Source of the DNA: Vitellaria paradoxa
Lineage: Eukaryota > Streptophyta > Magnoliopsida > Ericales > Sapotaceae
Assembly (NCBI GenBank): GCA_019916065.1
Contig: CM034236.1
Location: forward strand, 19,894,805 to 19,958,804
Direction: 5' to 3'
Length of the DNA stretch: 64,000 bases
This document shows, one piece after another, positions 12,235-23,649 of this stretch. The translations under genes were made by a program, and so were the position numbers. Numbering within the stretch: the first letter of the stretch is position 1; every line of letters begins with the position of its first letter. The notes beneath the pieces were generated by a model. The model did no database searches. It saw only the letters and a program-made list of their open reading frames with translations, and was not told the DNA's origin.

Positions 12235-12536
12235 TAATGCAAAGAAAGAAAGAGATTAAGCAAGAGAGAAAGAGAAGGAAGAAGACGAAGTTGGAGAAAG
12301 AAAACACAGCCATCATGTCAACTCAATAATCTTCAAATTCAAGTCTCGCTAATCCTAATAATCTTAGGCCTTTAAATAGGCTAATAAATCATCAAAATAA
12401 CTAAAAATAAAATAAAATCAAAGATAAGTATCCTATAAAATCTCTAACAAGTCGTCCTTAAAATAAATCCAAACAAAAGCTTCCCTAAAATAAAATAAAG
12501 TCTTAATAAAATAAAATAATATTTGGATTTGCATCA
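12235..12536. mobile_element. Solo LTR, copy A, with TSD GACCC
   Basis: A 302-bp sequence flanked by a perfect 5-bp duplication, GACCC, at 12230-12234 and 12537-12541. It begins TAATGCA and ends TGCATCA. The expected TG start has become TA by one G-to-A change, and the rest of the terminal inverted repeat is intact. The body, from CAAACTCAA-like sequence through TAATAATCTTAGGCCTTTAA to alternating AATAAAATAAAAT, is shared with the solo LTR at 13625-14003. No internal domain or second LTR is present, so it is a solo LTR left by LTR-LTR recombination. Confidence 0.8.
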
Positions 12537-12649
12537 GACCCACTTGAAATCTAAGATATATCATATGCATGCAAAACATAAAGTGATTAATGCAATAAAC
12601 GATGTGCATAATAATAATTTTAAGGACGCCACCCATATAAAGAATCTTC

Positions 12650-14265
12650 AAAGCCAATATAATTCCTATCCTTGATGAAAGACAAAAATATACAAATCAA
12701 GATCTAAGCCACCAAAAATCCACACATGTAGAATGACTAGAGACGTGCTTTCCATCCTAAATGGGTATTCAACTCCCGTGAAAGATCACCTGTTCCTCTC
12801 CAACCAACTGAACCATCCAAGACAAAAGAGACCATCCATCATGCCTTCCTTCTTCTCTTGGAAATCAATGTGCCCCACCACGTTTATATAAATAACTAAA
12901 CTTTTTCGAGAATGCCCAATGAACACCAAAAACAAGATAAAACTAAAATCAACAAATCACTATTCCACTCACAATAAACAAAAAGACAATCAATAGAATC
13001 CTCATCTTTCTTATTGCATAAGGAACACAAATTCACAATAGTTTGGCCAATAGCAAAGAGATTGTCAGACCAAACACCAAATTAAAAAAAAAAAATGCAA
13101 CCTTTTTGAGGTGCTCCCGATTACCATCAAATTTTCCAAGGAAACACCTCACAAGTCACAAACCACTAGTTATTCACAGAACTTCACCTCAAAAGATCCT
13201 AATTTTGTAGCATTCCATCTCATTCAATCCTCCCCCTCGCCAGCTTGTTATGTAACTACTCAATTAAATCAATGAAAATAGCAACCTCCCAATTTTGCGG
13301 TTTTTTGAAAATAGCCAAATTCCAAGATACCTGACCACCAAACAAAAAAAAAAAAAAGGGATTCCTCTACGGATATATCTATTCATAGCCAACCCATACA
13401 TACTTGAAAACATATCCTCCAGACATGTACACTTATCCAAACATCCTCCTAAATTTTCACTCAATTGCCTCTACCAACCTCAACTTAAATGAAAATTTTA
13501 AATTCATTCATGTCCCGCTAATGCCTTTCATAGCGTGTACATAGTTCTCCATACATTCCTCCATAGTTAGATCACCCGAACTAGACCAGTTTTTTCAATG
13601 CACAACCCTTCTCCATAAGCTAGTTGATGTAGGACGATAAAGAATAAAGCTAAGAAAGAGAAATAGAGAGAGAGAGAAGAAGTTTAGGAAAGAGGGAATA
13701 AAGAAGAAGAGGGGAGGGAAAACAAGCCATGAGACTTCAACAACTCAAATTTTCATATTCATCAATGTATCAAACCCTAATCATCATAGGTCTTTAAATA
13801 GGCTAATATATTCTCAAGATTACTAAAAATAAAACAAAATCAAATATTCTAATAAATCCTTCCTAAAATAAATCTAAATAAAATTTTTCCTTAAATAAAA
13901 TAAATCTTTAATAGAATAAGGTAAAATCCTTATATAAAATGTAATCCTAATAAAATAAAATTCTAATAATAATTATTTCATATTTTTTTTGGCTTCCACA
14001 TCACTAGTTTGCTCATTCCATACATCTCCATAGCGATTTCCCCAAAACAGCTTTATTAGAAGGCATAATCCTACAAACACCAACACTCCCTTCTTTTATT
14101 GGTCTACAAACCATCTCATATCTTACAAAAATGATATTTAAATTCATTCCCAAACTAATGGAGACTACATCCTGTTCACCATGGTTTCCACCATTTTTTA
14201 TTATGTGAATAACCTAGAATAATAAGCAAAACCCAATCTAATCTCAACTTTGCTGTCCAACACGG
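12650..14265 (-). pseudogene. Old L1-type LINE relic, split by a solo LTR
   Basis: Minus-strand LINE 3' region in strong decay. From the high end: VCRPIKEGSVGVCR and NKAVLGKSLWR (13995-14125), matching the usual VCSPISEGGLGV...NKALLGKWLWR. After the LTR insertion come LWRRVVH, CTCLEDMFSSMYGLAMN (about 13410) and the zf-RVT-like segment VWSDNLFAIGQTIVNLCSLC with DSIDCLFVYCEW (12960-13080), then WLERNR near 12800. Numerous stops and frameshifts are present. It is distinct in sequence from the LINE at 3.5-5.7 kb. Confidence 0.75.
13625..14003. mobile_element. Solo LTR, copy B, inserted in the LINE, TSD CTAGT
   Basis: A 379-bp sequence beginning TGATGTAGGACG and ending CTTCCACATCA, so the ends form TGATGT/ACATCA. 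It is flanked by a perfect 5-bp TSD, CTAGT, at 13620-13624 and 14004-14008. The LINE coding frame continues on both sides. It is homologous to the solo LTR at 12235-12536 (shared TAGGTCTTTAAATAGGCTAAT-type core and AATAAAAT-rich tail) but is longer and keeps the TG...CA ends. Confidence 0.87.
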
Positions 14266-14269
14266 ACTC

Positions 14270-15220
14270 ATTATCAAGGGTGTCATATGCGAGTCGAACT
14301 CACAAGAATCTTGGACACGTAGCAAACACGCGATGAACACGCCCTAGATACATGACAAACATGCCTTTTGCTATGTCTATTTTTTTTAAATATTTAAATA
14401 TAGATTGAACATGCCACAAACTCATTTTATACACATGTTAGACTTGCCTTAAAAAAAAGTTTTCTTTATAATTTCTTTTTTAGCTTTTAAGCCATGGAAT
14501 ATAATTTATTGTCATTTTTACAAAATATAATCATTATGTACTTCTTTGTAGACTTTTCAGGTATGTACACATGGTTTTTATATTATTTTTATGTTTATTT
14601 TTATTTTTTATGAGTGTCTTAGCTAGTTTCCACTAATCTCTAGGGTTTTGAAGTTAACAACCGAAAAGATCTCCAATAACCTTGAAGAGATTCGAATTAG
14701 TAACCACTGGGGATACTGTTGTGTGTTAGGAGATATTGGAATATTGCATTGTTGTTAGTGTGTTGGGAGATATTGGAATATTGCATTTTAGAATATTAAA
14801 GATGACAATTGCATTACTTCTATTGTATTTGAATAAAATATTAATATCTAAGACATAAAAGTATATATTTTGTCGAGTCCCTGCTGTATCATGTCTTGCA
14901 CTTTTTAAAATTGTCAAGGCATCCATGTCATTTTTTTGTTTGTGCTTCATGGCTCTCCAATAACCACCACCCATCAATAATCACCTTGGATTCTAGCGTT
15001 TTAAGTGTTCACTGTTTTCGAGGGAAAACAATTTGTATTTGTCTCCTCTAAGCCATAATTTTTGGGATCTGTTAAGCTAACACCCTTCTTCATTGCAACA
15101 CCATTAATTTCTTCAAGCACTTGCACTTTTCTAAGCTTCTAAACATTTGATAAGGAACCATTTTCTCTGCAAACTTCTAGAGCCTTAAGTTTAATCAACA
15201 AAGATTTTGCTCAATTTGCT
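14270..15220. other. Intergenic; small tandem duplication
   Basis: No gene recognised. The unit GGAGATATTGGAATATTGCAT occurs twice (about 14730 and 14768) in a spacing of about 38-43 bp. The region may contain the degenerate gag part of the copia element that starts to be readable at about 15225. Confidence 0.35.
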
Positions 15221-15224
15221 GTCT

Positions 15225-18093
15225 CAATTCTTCCAAAATCCTCCTAATTCCATCGGGATGAAATCTGCTTTTGCTCAGTATCTCTCTTCATTGTGATGCT
15301 TGTCATTTATCCAAGAGTCATCGGAACACTTATCAATCCAAAGTTTATTGTGCTTCAAAACCATTTTATTTAATACATAATGATGTTTGGGGACCTTCAA
15401 AAATCACTACTATATCTAGAAAAAAATGGTTTATTATGTTTATTGCTGATCATACTCAGTTGTGTTGGGTGTATTTGATGAGTGACAAATCTAAAGTTAA
15501 ACAAATATTCAAGGCATTTTATAATATGGTTGAAAATCAATTCCAAGCAAAAAGCAGTATTCTTAGCACCAATAATAGTACTGAATACTTTAAAAATTGT
15601 TTAAGAATATTGTTTAAAAAAAGGTATTCAATATCAATCCATTTGTTGTGACACTCCACAACAAAATGGCATTGCCTAAAGAAAAAATCGCCACTTATTG
15701 GAGGTTGCTCGGGCCATCATGATTTCTATGCATGTTCCTAAATATTTCTGGGGTGATGCTATTTTAACTGCATGCTATCCTACTAATAGGATGCCTACTC
15801 ATGTTTTAAAATACATCACACCTTTAACCTACCAAAAGGAGATTTTCCCCCCTTGTTGGATAACATCAAATTTACAACTAAAAGTTTTTGGGTGCATTGT
15901 TTTTGTTCATATACCGACCCATCTTCAATCCCAACTTGACCCTAGGGTAGAAAAATGTGTTTTCCTTGGATATGCCCTTAATAAGAGAGGCTACAAATAT
16001 TTTAATCCTATAACCAAAAAAATTCACAACTATAGATGTTGTCTTTCAATAAAGACAACCTTATTTCAGCCATAACCATCTTCAGGGGGAAAGAGAGAAA
16101 AGTGAAGATGAGTTATGGCACACTTCTACACCTCTCCCTAATGTTTTTCTTGATATTAACAGCCGTACTAATTTAAAAGGCTAGGAAACAAATACTTTAT
16201 CAAGTTAAAATAACGAAAATCCTAATCCACCTATACAAGGCATAAGTGATTCACAAATAGGAGGAGAAATACTATTAGATATTCTCTCGTCTGAGCTTCG
16301 TGTTTATACTAGAAGAAGAGAACATCAGAATAATAGATATCATTCTTCAAATCCAAAGCAAGGCCAATCTTCATCTCTTCCACGAGTTAATCCCTCACAT
16401 ACTCAAGATATCTCTTTTCCTCCTACCCTTTCCTTTGATAATTCTATTGATCTTGATCTGCCAATAGCCCTTAGGAAAGGAGTTAGAACATGTACCTCAC
16501 ATCCTATTGCCAACCATCTATCCTATCATAGACTCTCAAATGCTTATAAGCCTTTACATCAACTATTTCTCATCTGTTTATTCCAATAACCATTCAGGAA
16601 GCACTGGATCACCCGAAATGGAGATTGTCTATTCAAAAAGAGTTGAATGCACCAATTGCTAATGGCACTTGGGAAATTGGTGATCTACCAGAAGAAAAGA
16701 AGACTGATGGCCGTAACTGGGTATCTACAGTTAAATTTAAGGCTGATGCTAGTATAGAGAGGTACAAAGCAAGACTTATGACGAAAGGGTTTACTCAGAC
16801 ATATGGGATTGACTATCAAAAAACATTTGCTCCTGTAGCTAAGATGAACTCAATCCGTGTGCTAATCTCTCTCACCGTTCACTCTAATTGGCCCCTATAT
16901 CAATTAGATGCGAAGAATGCCCTCTTAAATGAAGACTTAGAGGAGGAAGTTTTTATGAATCTACTACCAAGATTTGAAGGGACATGTGGCAAAGGCAAGG
17001 TGTGCAGGTTAAGGAAATCATTGTACAGACTGGAACAATCTCCTAGAGTTTGGTTTAAACGCTTTGGGAAAGTGGTAAGGAATCATGGCTACAGCCAAGG
17101 TCAAGCTGATCATACTATGTTCTATAGACACACCGATGGAGGCAAAGTAGCCATCCTTATTGTCTATGTTGATGATATTGTTCTAATAGGTGATGACAGA
17201 AATAAGCTTGAGAGGTTAAAGAAATTCTTGCTAAGGAGTTTGAGATCAAAGACTTAGGTAACTTGAAGTATTTTCTTAGCATGGAGTTTGCAAGGTCAAA
17301 GAAAGGAATTTTTGTTTCCCAACGAAAATATGTTCTTGATTTACTTGGAGAAACAGGTTTACTAGGGTGTAAAGCAGCAAAAACACCTATAAAGCCAAAC
17401 TTAAGACTCCAACCAGCTAAACCAGAAGAAGTAATCAATAGAGAACAATACCAAAGATTGGTAGGGAAACTCCTTTATCTCTCTCACACACGTCCTGACA
17501 TAGTTTTTGCAACAAGTGTGATAAGTCAACTTATGCACTCACCAAGACCTAAGCATTTTGATGCGGTTTACAAAATCCTAAAATAGTTAAAGGGACTCCA
17601 GGTAAAAGCTTATTATTTGGAGGTCATGGAAATTTATAAGTGTGTCATGGATAGAAGATCAATTTCTAGCTATTGCACATTTGTTAGAGGAAACTTAGTA
17701 ATATGGTGCAGCAAGAAACAAAATGTTGTAGCAAGTAGTAGTGCAAAGACGAAGTTTAGAACTGTCGCTCATGGAATTCGTGAAGCATTGTGGATTAAAA
17801 GAATGTTGAAGGAATTAAAGGTTACTAATTCACTGCCAATGAAACTACATTGTGATAATAGAGCTACTGTAGTTATTACTCACAATTCAGTCCTTCATGA
17901 TAGAACAAAACATGTGGAGGTGGACAAGCACTTTATCAAGGAGAAAATTGATAGTGGGGTAATATGTTTACCTTATATCTTGATAGCTGAGCAAGTAGCA
18001 GACATAATCACAAAGGGACTGCCAAAGAAACAATTTGAAAACTCAACTAGCAAGTGGCCATGGAGGATATCTTCAAACCAGCTCGAGGGAGAG
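15225..18093 (+). pseudogene. Ty1/copia pol relic: integrase, reverse transcriptase, RNase H
   Basis: Domains in order. Integrase zinc-finger end CDACHLSKSHR and core with HNDVWGPSK (15290-15650). The second catalytic Asp is replaced (STNNSTEYF where copia has SDNGTEYF), and the catalytic Glu codon is now TAA, within QQNGIA*RKNR near 15680. The integrase continues as LLEVARAIM, with a frame running to 16075. RT spans 16625-17257 with RYKARLMTKGFTQTYGIDY and an intact YVDD box (YVDDIVLIGDD). After a frameshift it continues as KYFLSMEFARSKKGIFVSQRKY (17263). A stop at 17584-17586 and a short deletion remove the DADWAG Asp of RNase H. The rest of RNase H (CSKKQNVVASSSAKTKF, LHCDNRA, KHVEVDKHFIKE) follows to 18099. 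The element is non-functional. A 3' LTR adjoins it, but no 5' LTR was found. Confidence 0.9.
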
Positions 18094-18372
18094 TGTTGAA
18101 AAGTTTCCAAATCTATTTTGTCAACCTTGCTATTTTTAGAAGAATATTAACTGTAAATGTATGTATATTTTAGGAGATTGTTAATGTATGTGCATGTACC
18201 TAGTGTATTTAATATTCATGTATCTAGGAGATATGTATCTAGTCTAAATTCCTTATACAGTATTTAGTGTATGTGTATATTGTACAAGTATAAATAGCAA
18301 ATAGTGATAATCTATTTGGGGGAGTCAAACACTTCAGTAAATTATTCTCAAATTTACACACCCATTCAAACA
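18094..18372 (+). mobile_element. 3' LTR of the copia element
   Basis: It starts TGTTGAAAAG immediately after a purine tract (GAGGGAGAG), the polypurine tract. It holds repeated short words (TGTATGTATATTTTAGGAG, ATGTATCTAGGAGATATG) and a TATA-like stretch (GTATAAATAGC, about 18289). It probably ends at ATTCAAACA (18372), which mirrors the start. An alternative end lies up to about 18385. No matching 5' LTR is in the window, so a TSD cannot be checked. Confidence 0.65.
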
Positions 18373-19235
18373 CTCTATTTGCATCAAAATGGCATTAACT
18401 AGCAATAGTGTAAGCTCCACCCCCGTCCCCCCTTCATCATGAGCTAAACTATCAAGAGGGTTGCATTCTAGCACCTCCTTCCTTGTGCCTGCTTCCCCAT
18501 CATCTCCATAATGGAATGATATCCACCCTATTAAAAGTTGCCCCTCCCATACTTACAAGGAGAAAATTCTTGGTACCATAACAATAATGACTAAGCATTA
18601 TCAACACAAAGCTTTTGTGGCTTCCACTTCCACATTTTACAATGTCAAGTAAAATAAGATAAAAATTTATTAATATGTTATCGCGCCATTGCTTCATTCG
18701 TTATTTGATTTATTTAGGTTTTATTGTGCCTATATTTACTATATTGCTCTCATGCCTATGCTTAGAGGCCACAACATGGCTCAATGCATTTGTTTATCCC
18801 AGAGAAAACAAAAATCTCTTAAAATAGTGAACTGATAACAAATTGTGTCAATAACCAATAAATTTGAGCTTTCAATAAGCAACGATTCGTATCAAAGAGA
18901 GAGTGCATTTAATTTCAAGAATATCTGCACTATTTTATACATAATTTAAAGATTCCCTCTAAATTATTATTTTTTAAAAAATAACTCATTTTTATATGGT
19001 AACTCTATGAGAAGCCGATCCATTATAATAAGTAATATTAGACCTTCAAATATGAGAAAACAAGGGATAAGTCAGAATACAAATTAATTGAATCCAATAG
19101 CATCTAGCACTAAAAATCTTCGATACAATTGAAGCTTAATCAAAATTACATATACCATAATTTACACACCACATGTAGTTTGTCTTGGCTTCAGGTTTCT
19201 CCAACATAGAGATGCAAATGACCAAGCCAAGACAA
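18373..19235. other. Intergenic, nothing recognised
   Basis: A short ORF at 18389 (MALTSNSVSSTP...) follows the LTR and stops after 17 codons. No other coding, RNA or repeat feature is apparent. Confidence 0.4.
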
Positions 19236-19239
19236 CCCG

Positions 19240-19560
19240 AGTATTGAAGTGTTGAAGCTTGTTTATTAAGATTTTTAGCGAGGGCGAGCTCGAGCTCACT
19301 AAACTTTTATCGAGTTCGAAATCTTGTGTTCGAGTTGACTCATTAATCCAAAGAAAAAATTTAACTTGGCCTACAGATAACAAATGAACCTGCTAGTAAA
19401 GTTTTATAAAACCTTGTCAAGCTTTTTGTCAAGTCTACTTTATGATTTTTGTTGAGTCTACTTTCACAAGCTTTTTGTCGAGCCTTCTCGCGAGTATATT
19501 AATGAACAAGCTTAACAAACGAACATGACAAACAAGCTATTTTTTCTAAGGTCACTTAAA
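19240..19560. repeat. Degenerate tandem repeat (copy 2 of 3), left part
   Basis: GAGC/TCGAG/TTGTCGAG/AACGAAC words repeated every 30-45 bp, the same family as 9590-9912 and 23190-23640. This block and the one at 23190-23640 are probably one array divided by the SINE plus gypsy insertion. Confidence 0.5.
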
Positions 19561-19639
19561 CAAATAAGCTACCAAAAAACTTAGATCATTTGGCTAGAGC
19601 TTGGGACTTCCTATGGAAGGTCTCAAGTTCGACTCCAAG

Positions 19640-22208
19640 TGTCGCATCCCTATTTTAAGATACATGTTTAATTCCTTAAATAAAAGGGACACCTCTATAT
19701 CTTCTGACCACAATATATCAATAATCACAAATCATATAAAAACCCGTATTAAAATAAAACACAACATGTCAAAATTATATTTTCTTAGTAAAATAAACAG
19801 AAATCTCACAAGCACTTAAATATGTACAAACTTATAACTTCTAAAACATTAAACCAAACCTCAGTCTCATACTGTTAAAACTCTAGGTTTACTTACACAA
19901 ACTCCAAATACAAACTTAGGATTGAAATAGGGAAATAGATAACTCAAGGTCTTCTCCAGACACTTGTAACCACTTTTAAAACTTAACATGAAATGTGTAA
20001 ATTTAGGTATGAGTGTGACACATTTAGTGGAGATATTATACTTAAAATAAAAAATAATAAATTATTCACCTTTTATTTTTATTATATAACTTAAGGTCAC
20101 TTTTAATTCACATCACATATCCATCAGAACTCATCCTTACATTTTACCCCAACCGACCGTCCCATGACAAATATATCCATAACTAATTACATAGCTATTA
20201 GTCTCACAAATGACCATGAATTAAATTCAGTAATGATAACAATATCACATCACATTATTAACACAATGTTCCATACATCAACCCAATTAACATCACATTA
20301 TGCCCCATCTGGCAATGATACAAATATGTCATCACATCATTGTCACTATTTTTCAATCATCAACCTCATCACATCATTGTACTGTATCTAAAAATGATAA
20401 AATATATATATATATATATATCATGATCGCTACATGCCCCATCCGACAATGTCGTGATATGTATGTATGATGAATAATTTAAATGTTACTGTAGCACACA
20501 GTTAGCCCAATCTGGCCTATGAGTTGAGCGCTTAACTTTAGACAGTAGCTTTATTTAGCATGTCCCATTGGCCCCGTCTGGCCTCAATCTCGTCTCATTT
20601 GGCCTCATCTTTGGTCTCATCTAACCTGGCCCCATTTGTCCTCAATGCACATATAATGCACGTAATCCATGCTATACAATGGTATTTATTATTTTTATTA
20701 TTGTTATTTTTCTCAAATAAAGATATCACTACACATTTATCAAATCATAATAATCATAGCTCAGTATTACCACAATTAATTCACAAATAACAAATAATTC
20801 CTCAAATAAAAATATCAAGCCATATACCAACATTCCATAAATAATCATAAATTGCCATTAACACAATTAATTCATAATTCCTAACATAAAAAAAGGTATA
20901 AATTTTACCAATTATCATTCCATAGATCTCGTAATTCGATATCCACACAATTAATTTATAAACAGACAATATTTCTTATTAGCACAAATAATTCCCCAAA
21001 TAAATATATCAATGATCACATATATTATTTCAAAAGTAATCGTAATCACCATCACGTTATCAATTTATTGACGGTCAATATTTCTTTATTATTACCACAA
21101 TTAGTTCCTCTTAAAAATATAAATTTTCACAATAATCATTTAATATTTCTCACAAATAATTTCTTAAATAAAAATCACTTTATTTATCCTATAACTATCA
21201 ATACAATTATTTCACAAATAATCAATATTATTATTATTTTTTTTTTTTTTTGGTTTACCCCCACAGATTATTCCATAAATAATTACCACTTTATCATCAA
21301 CCCAATTACTGCATAAGTAATTAATATTGACACATAGAATAATTTCTCAAATATAAATATTATTTCCCCATAAATAATCACAAATCACTAATTAATATTT
21401 AAACAATAAAAATAATCAATTTACACCTATTACTCCATAAATATTCATAATTCACTATGTATAGTCAATTTCTCTTCACAAATAATTTTTCAAATAAAAT
21501 ATTAATTCTTATAGTTAACTTTCCCTAAATAATCTCAATTTCCCATTACCAAAACTAATTCACAATAATCAATATTTCTTATCAGAAATAATTAATATCA
21601 AAGAAATAAAATTTATTAATTCACATTTATTACCTTTTATTTTTAAATTTAACACACCCACCTAAACAAGAAATAGTCTGAGACGATCAAATTACGGAAG
21701 TGGTTGCTGCTGATTATTCACGAATCCTCAACAATTGAGCCAAAATCCCTAACTTTTCCCTTCTTTTCTTTTACCTTTCATACTGTTTTTTTTTTAAAAC
21801 CTTTACACACACATAAGTTATATATATATATATATATGGGATGAAGTCCCTTGGCCAAGTCCACCGCCTTCATTAGCTTTTTCATTCCTTTTCACTTTTT
21901 TTTTTTTTTTTTTTTTTACAAACCACGTGGACATCACCTAAGTTACACAACACACCCATGTACATATCCTAGCCACATAATCAAAACATATATACATATA
22001 TATTCACATCATCATTAACTTCACATTAATTAAACTAATTAAAAAAACATCACTAACTATTAAAAACTTAATTAATCTACCAATTAATTTAAATTAAAAC
22101 TAAATAAATTTTCAAATAACACTAAATTAGCACAATTAAAATTCTGAATATAAAATAAAAATCAATTTAATAATGCATTTAAAAATAATAAAAAATCAAG
22201 ATGTCACA
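19640..22208 (-). repeat. Complete gypsy LTR (2569 bp)
   Basis: Read on the minus strand it starts TGTGACATC at 22208, directly after the polypurine tract, and ends GGGATGCGACA at 19640, giving TG...CA ends with an imperfect inverted repeat. It is very AT-rich, with a (TA)n tract at 20401-20420, T-runs at 21237-21250 and 21898-21917, and a block of GGCCCC(A/G)TCTGGCCTCA-like words at 20565-20640. Confidence 0.7.
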
Positions 22209-22540
22209 ACTCTCCTCCTCTTAAGAAATAGATATGGGTACTGTTTTCGCATTTTCTCCTCACTCTCCCAGGTGGCCTCCTCTACAGTGTGACTTCTCCA
22301 CAATAACTTCACTAATGGTATTGTCTTATTCTGCAAAACTTGATTCCTTCTATCCAAAATTTGTACTAGCTCTTCCATGTAAGACAAATCTTCTTTCAAT
22401 TCAATTGATTGAGAAGTCAACACATGAGATGGATTTAGAATTTATTTACACAACATTGACACGTGAAGCACATCATGAAACCTAGATTATTCTAGAGATA
22501 GAGCCAACTTGTATGCAATTTTCCCACTTCTCTGTATAAT
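22196..22540 (-). pseudogene. Gypsy chromovirus integrase C-terminus and chromodomain
   Basis: Translated on the minus strand: GKIAYKLALSLE, then FHDVLHVSMLCK, then SHVLTSQSIELKEDLSY and the chromodomain VQILDRRNQVLQNKTIPLVK with WRSHTVEEATWESEEKM. These match chromovirus pol ends (GKIAYKLALP..., HDVFHVSMLRKY, VQILDR...LRNKTIPLVKVLW...EEATWE). In-frame stops occur in the upstream half. The last ORF passes through the polypurine tract, and its stop codon lies within the LTR at 22196. The fragment begins abruptly at about 22540, where the inverted LTR arm ends. Confidence 0.85.
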
Positions 22541-22961
22541 TATCTTTTATTTTAAGTATAATACCTCCACTGAGTGTGTGACCCTCGTACTTAAATTTAT
22601 ACATTTCAGGTTTAAGTTTTAGAAGTAGCTGTAAGTGCTTAGAGAAGACCCTGAGTTGTCTATTTTCCTATTTCAATCCTATGTTAATATTTAGAGTTTG
22701 TGTAAATAAACCTAGAGTTTCAACAGTATCCGACTGAGGTTTGATATAATGTTTTAGAAGTCATAAGTTTGCACATATTTACGTGCTTGTAAGATTTCTA
22801 TTTATTTTACCAAGAAAATAACATAAACTTGACAGATTGTGTTTTATTTTAATACGGGCTTTCATACGATTTGTGATTATTAATATATCGTGGTCAGAGG
22901 ATATAGAGGTGCCCCCTCTATTTAAGGAATTAAACATGTATCCTAAAATAGGAGTGTAACA
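22541..22961 (+). repeat. Inverted, truncated copy of the gypsy LTR end
   Basis: The reverse complement of this segment aligns along its length with 19640 to about 20070, with shared landmarks TAATCACAAATC, TCTAAAACATTA, CTCTAGGTTTA and TATTATACTTAAAATAAAA. It ends ...GTGTAACA at the TSD. Confidence 0.8.
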
Positions 22962-23189
22962 CCAAGGGACAGCAATTTCTTGGAGTTTTTGAGCCCAAAC
23001 ATGGAACTTGCATGGTTTATCGGATCTACGTAGTTTGCAAGTTATTGCACAGGTCCTTAGAAAATAATTGAGATGCGCATAAACTGGATTAAACACCTTG
23101 AGTCATTGAAAAAAAAAAAAAAAAGAAAGAAAGAAAAGAAAACACGTAATAAGTTCAAAATTATTGTGGTTAACCTTGACATTTTTAAC

Positions 23190-23645
23190 ATTTTTTCATA
23201 AATTATAAGCGTTTTCGAGAGCTTATTCACGAACTTTTAAATGACTATCACAAATTATAAACGAGTTTGCTCACGAATATTTAAATAAGACATTTCACGA
23301 AAAATAAACGAGCTTGTTCGCAAACATTTAAACGAGACTATTCACGTGAAATAAACAAGCTTGTTTGTGAATATTTAAACAAGCCTATTCACAAACAATA
23401 AATGAGTTTTGTTCACGAGCATTATCAAACTATTCATGAACATTTAAATGAGACTAATCATGAAAATAGACAAGCTTGACTACAAATATTTAAATGAGCC
23501 TATTCATGGACAATAAACAAGTTTATTCGTAAGCATTACCGAATTGATCTTACCCCTATTTGAGCTTAGCTCATTTACTTACTAAACTTAGAAATTGCAT
23601 TCGAGCTTGTCCAGTTAGCTTATCAAATGAACATAAACAAGCTCA
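23190..23645. repeat. Degenerate tandem repeat (copy 3 of 3)
   Basis: Roughly 38-42 bp units of the form TATTCACGAACAATAAACGAGCTTGTTCGCGAACATTTAAACGA, given here as a pattern only and variable in every copy. About ten units can be followed. The best preserved lie at 23280-23420. Confidence 0.65.
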
Positions 23646-23649
23646 TACA

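Larger units (their letters stand above)
19640..22961 (-). mobile_element. Ty3/gypsy insertion with inverted LTR ends, TSD CCAAG
   Basis: A 3.3 kb insertion flanked by a perfect 5-bp TSD, CCAAG, at 19635-19639 and 22962-22966. The left end is TGTCGCATCCC and the right end is GGAGTGTAACA. The outer 420 bp or so on the two sides are inverted copies of each other (by eye about 83-86% identical), for example ACATGTTTAATTCCTTAAAT on both. Inside, on the minus strand, are the integrase C-terminus and chromodomain of a chromovirus (22209-22540), a polypurine tract (complement 22211-22225) and a full LTR, 22208 down to 19640. A normal element would start with an LTR in the same orientation as its 3' LTR. 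Here the 5' side carries only the LTR end, inverted. Gag, protease, RT and RNase H are missing. Confidence 0.75.
19585..23124 (+). mobile_element. tRNA-derived SINE split by a gypsy insertion (19585-19639 and 22967-23124)
   Basis: Box A-like TGGCTAGAGCTTGGG (19591-19605) and box B-like CAAGTTCGACTCC (19624-19636) form a Pol III head. The body resumes at 22967 with GGACAGCAATTTCTTGG and runs about 140 bp to a poly(A) tail at 23109-23124. Removing the 19640-22961 element plus one CCAAG copy restores a SINE of about 200 bp. Similar heads followed by GGCAATTTCTTG-type bodies are common in plant genomes (from memory). The SINE's own TSD was not identified. Confidence 0.6.

Noticed and set aside
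20164..21316. Three plus-strand ORFs inside the gypsy LTR
   Set aside because: Composition is Ile/Asn/His-rich translation of AT-rich LTR DNA with no motif.
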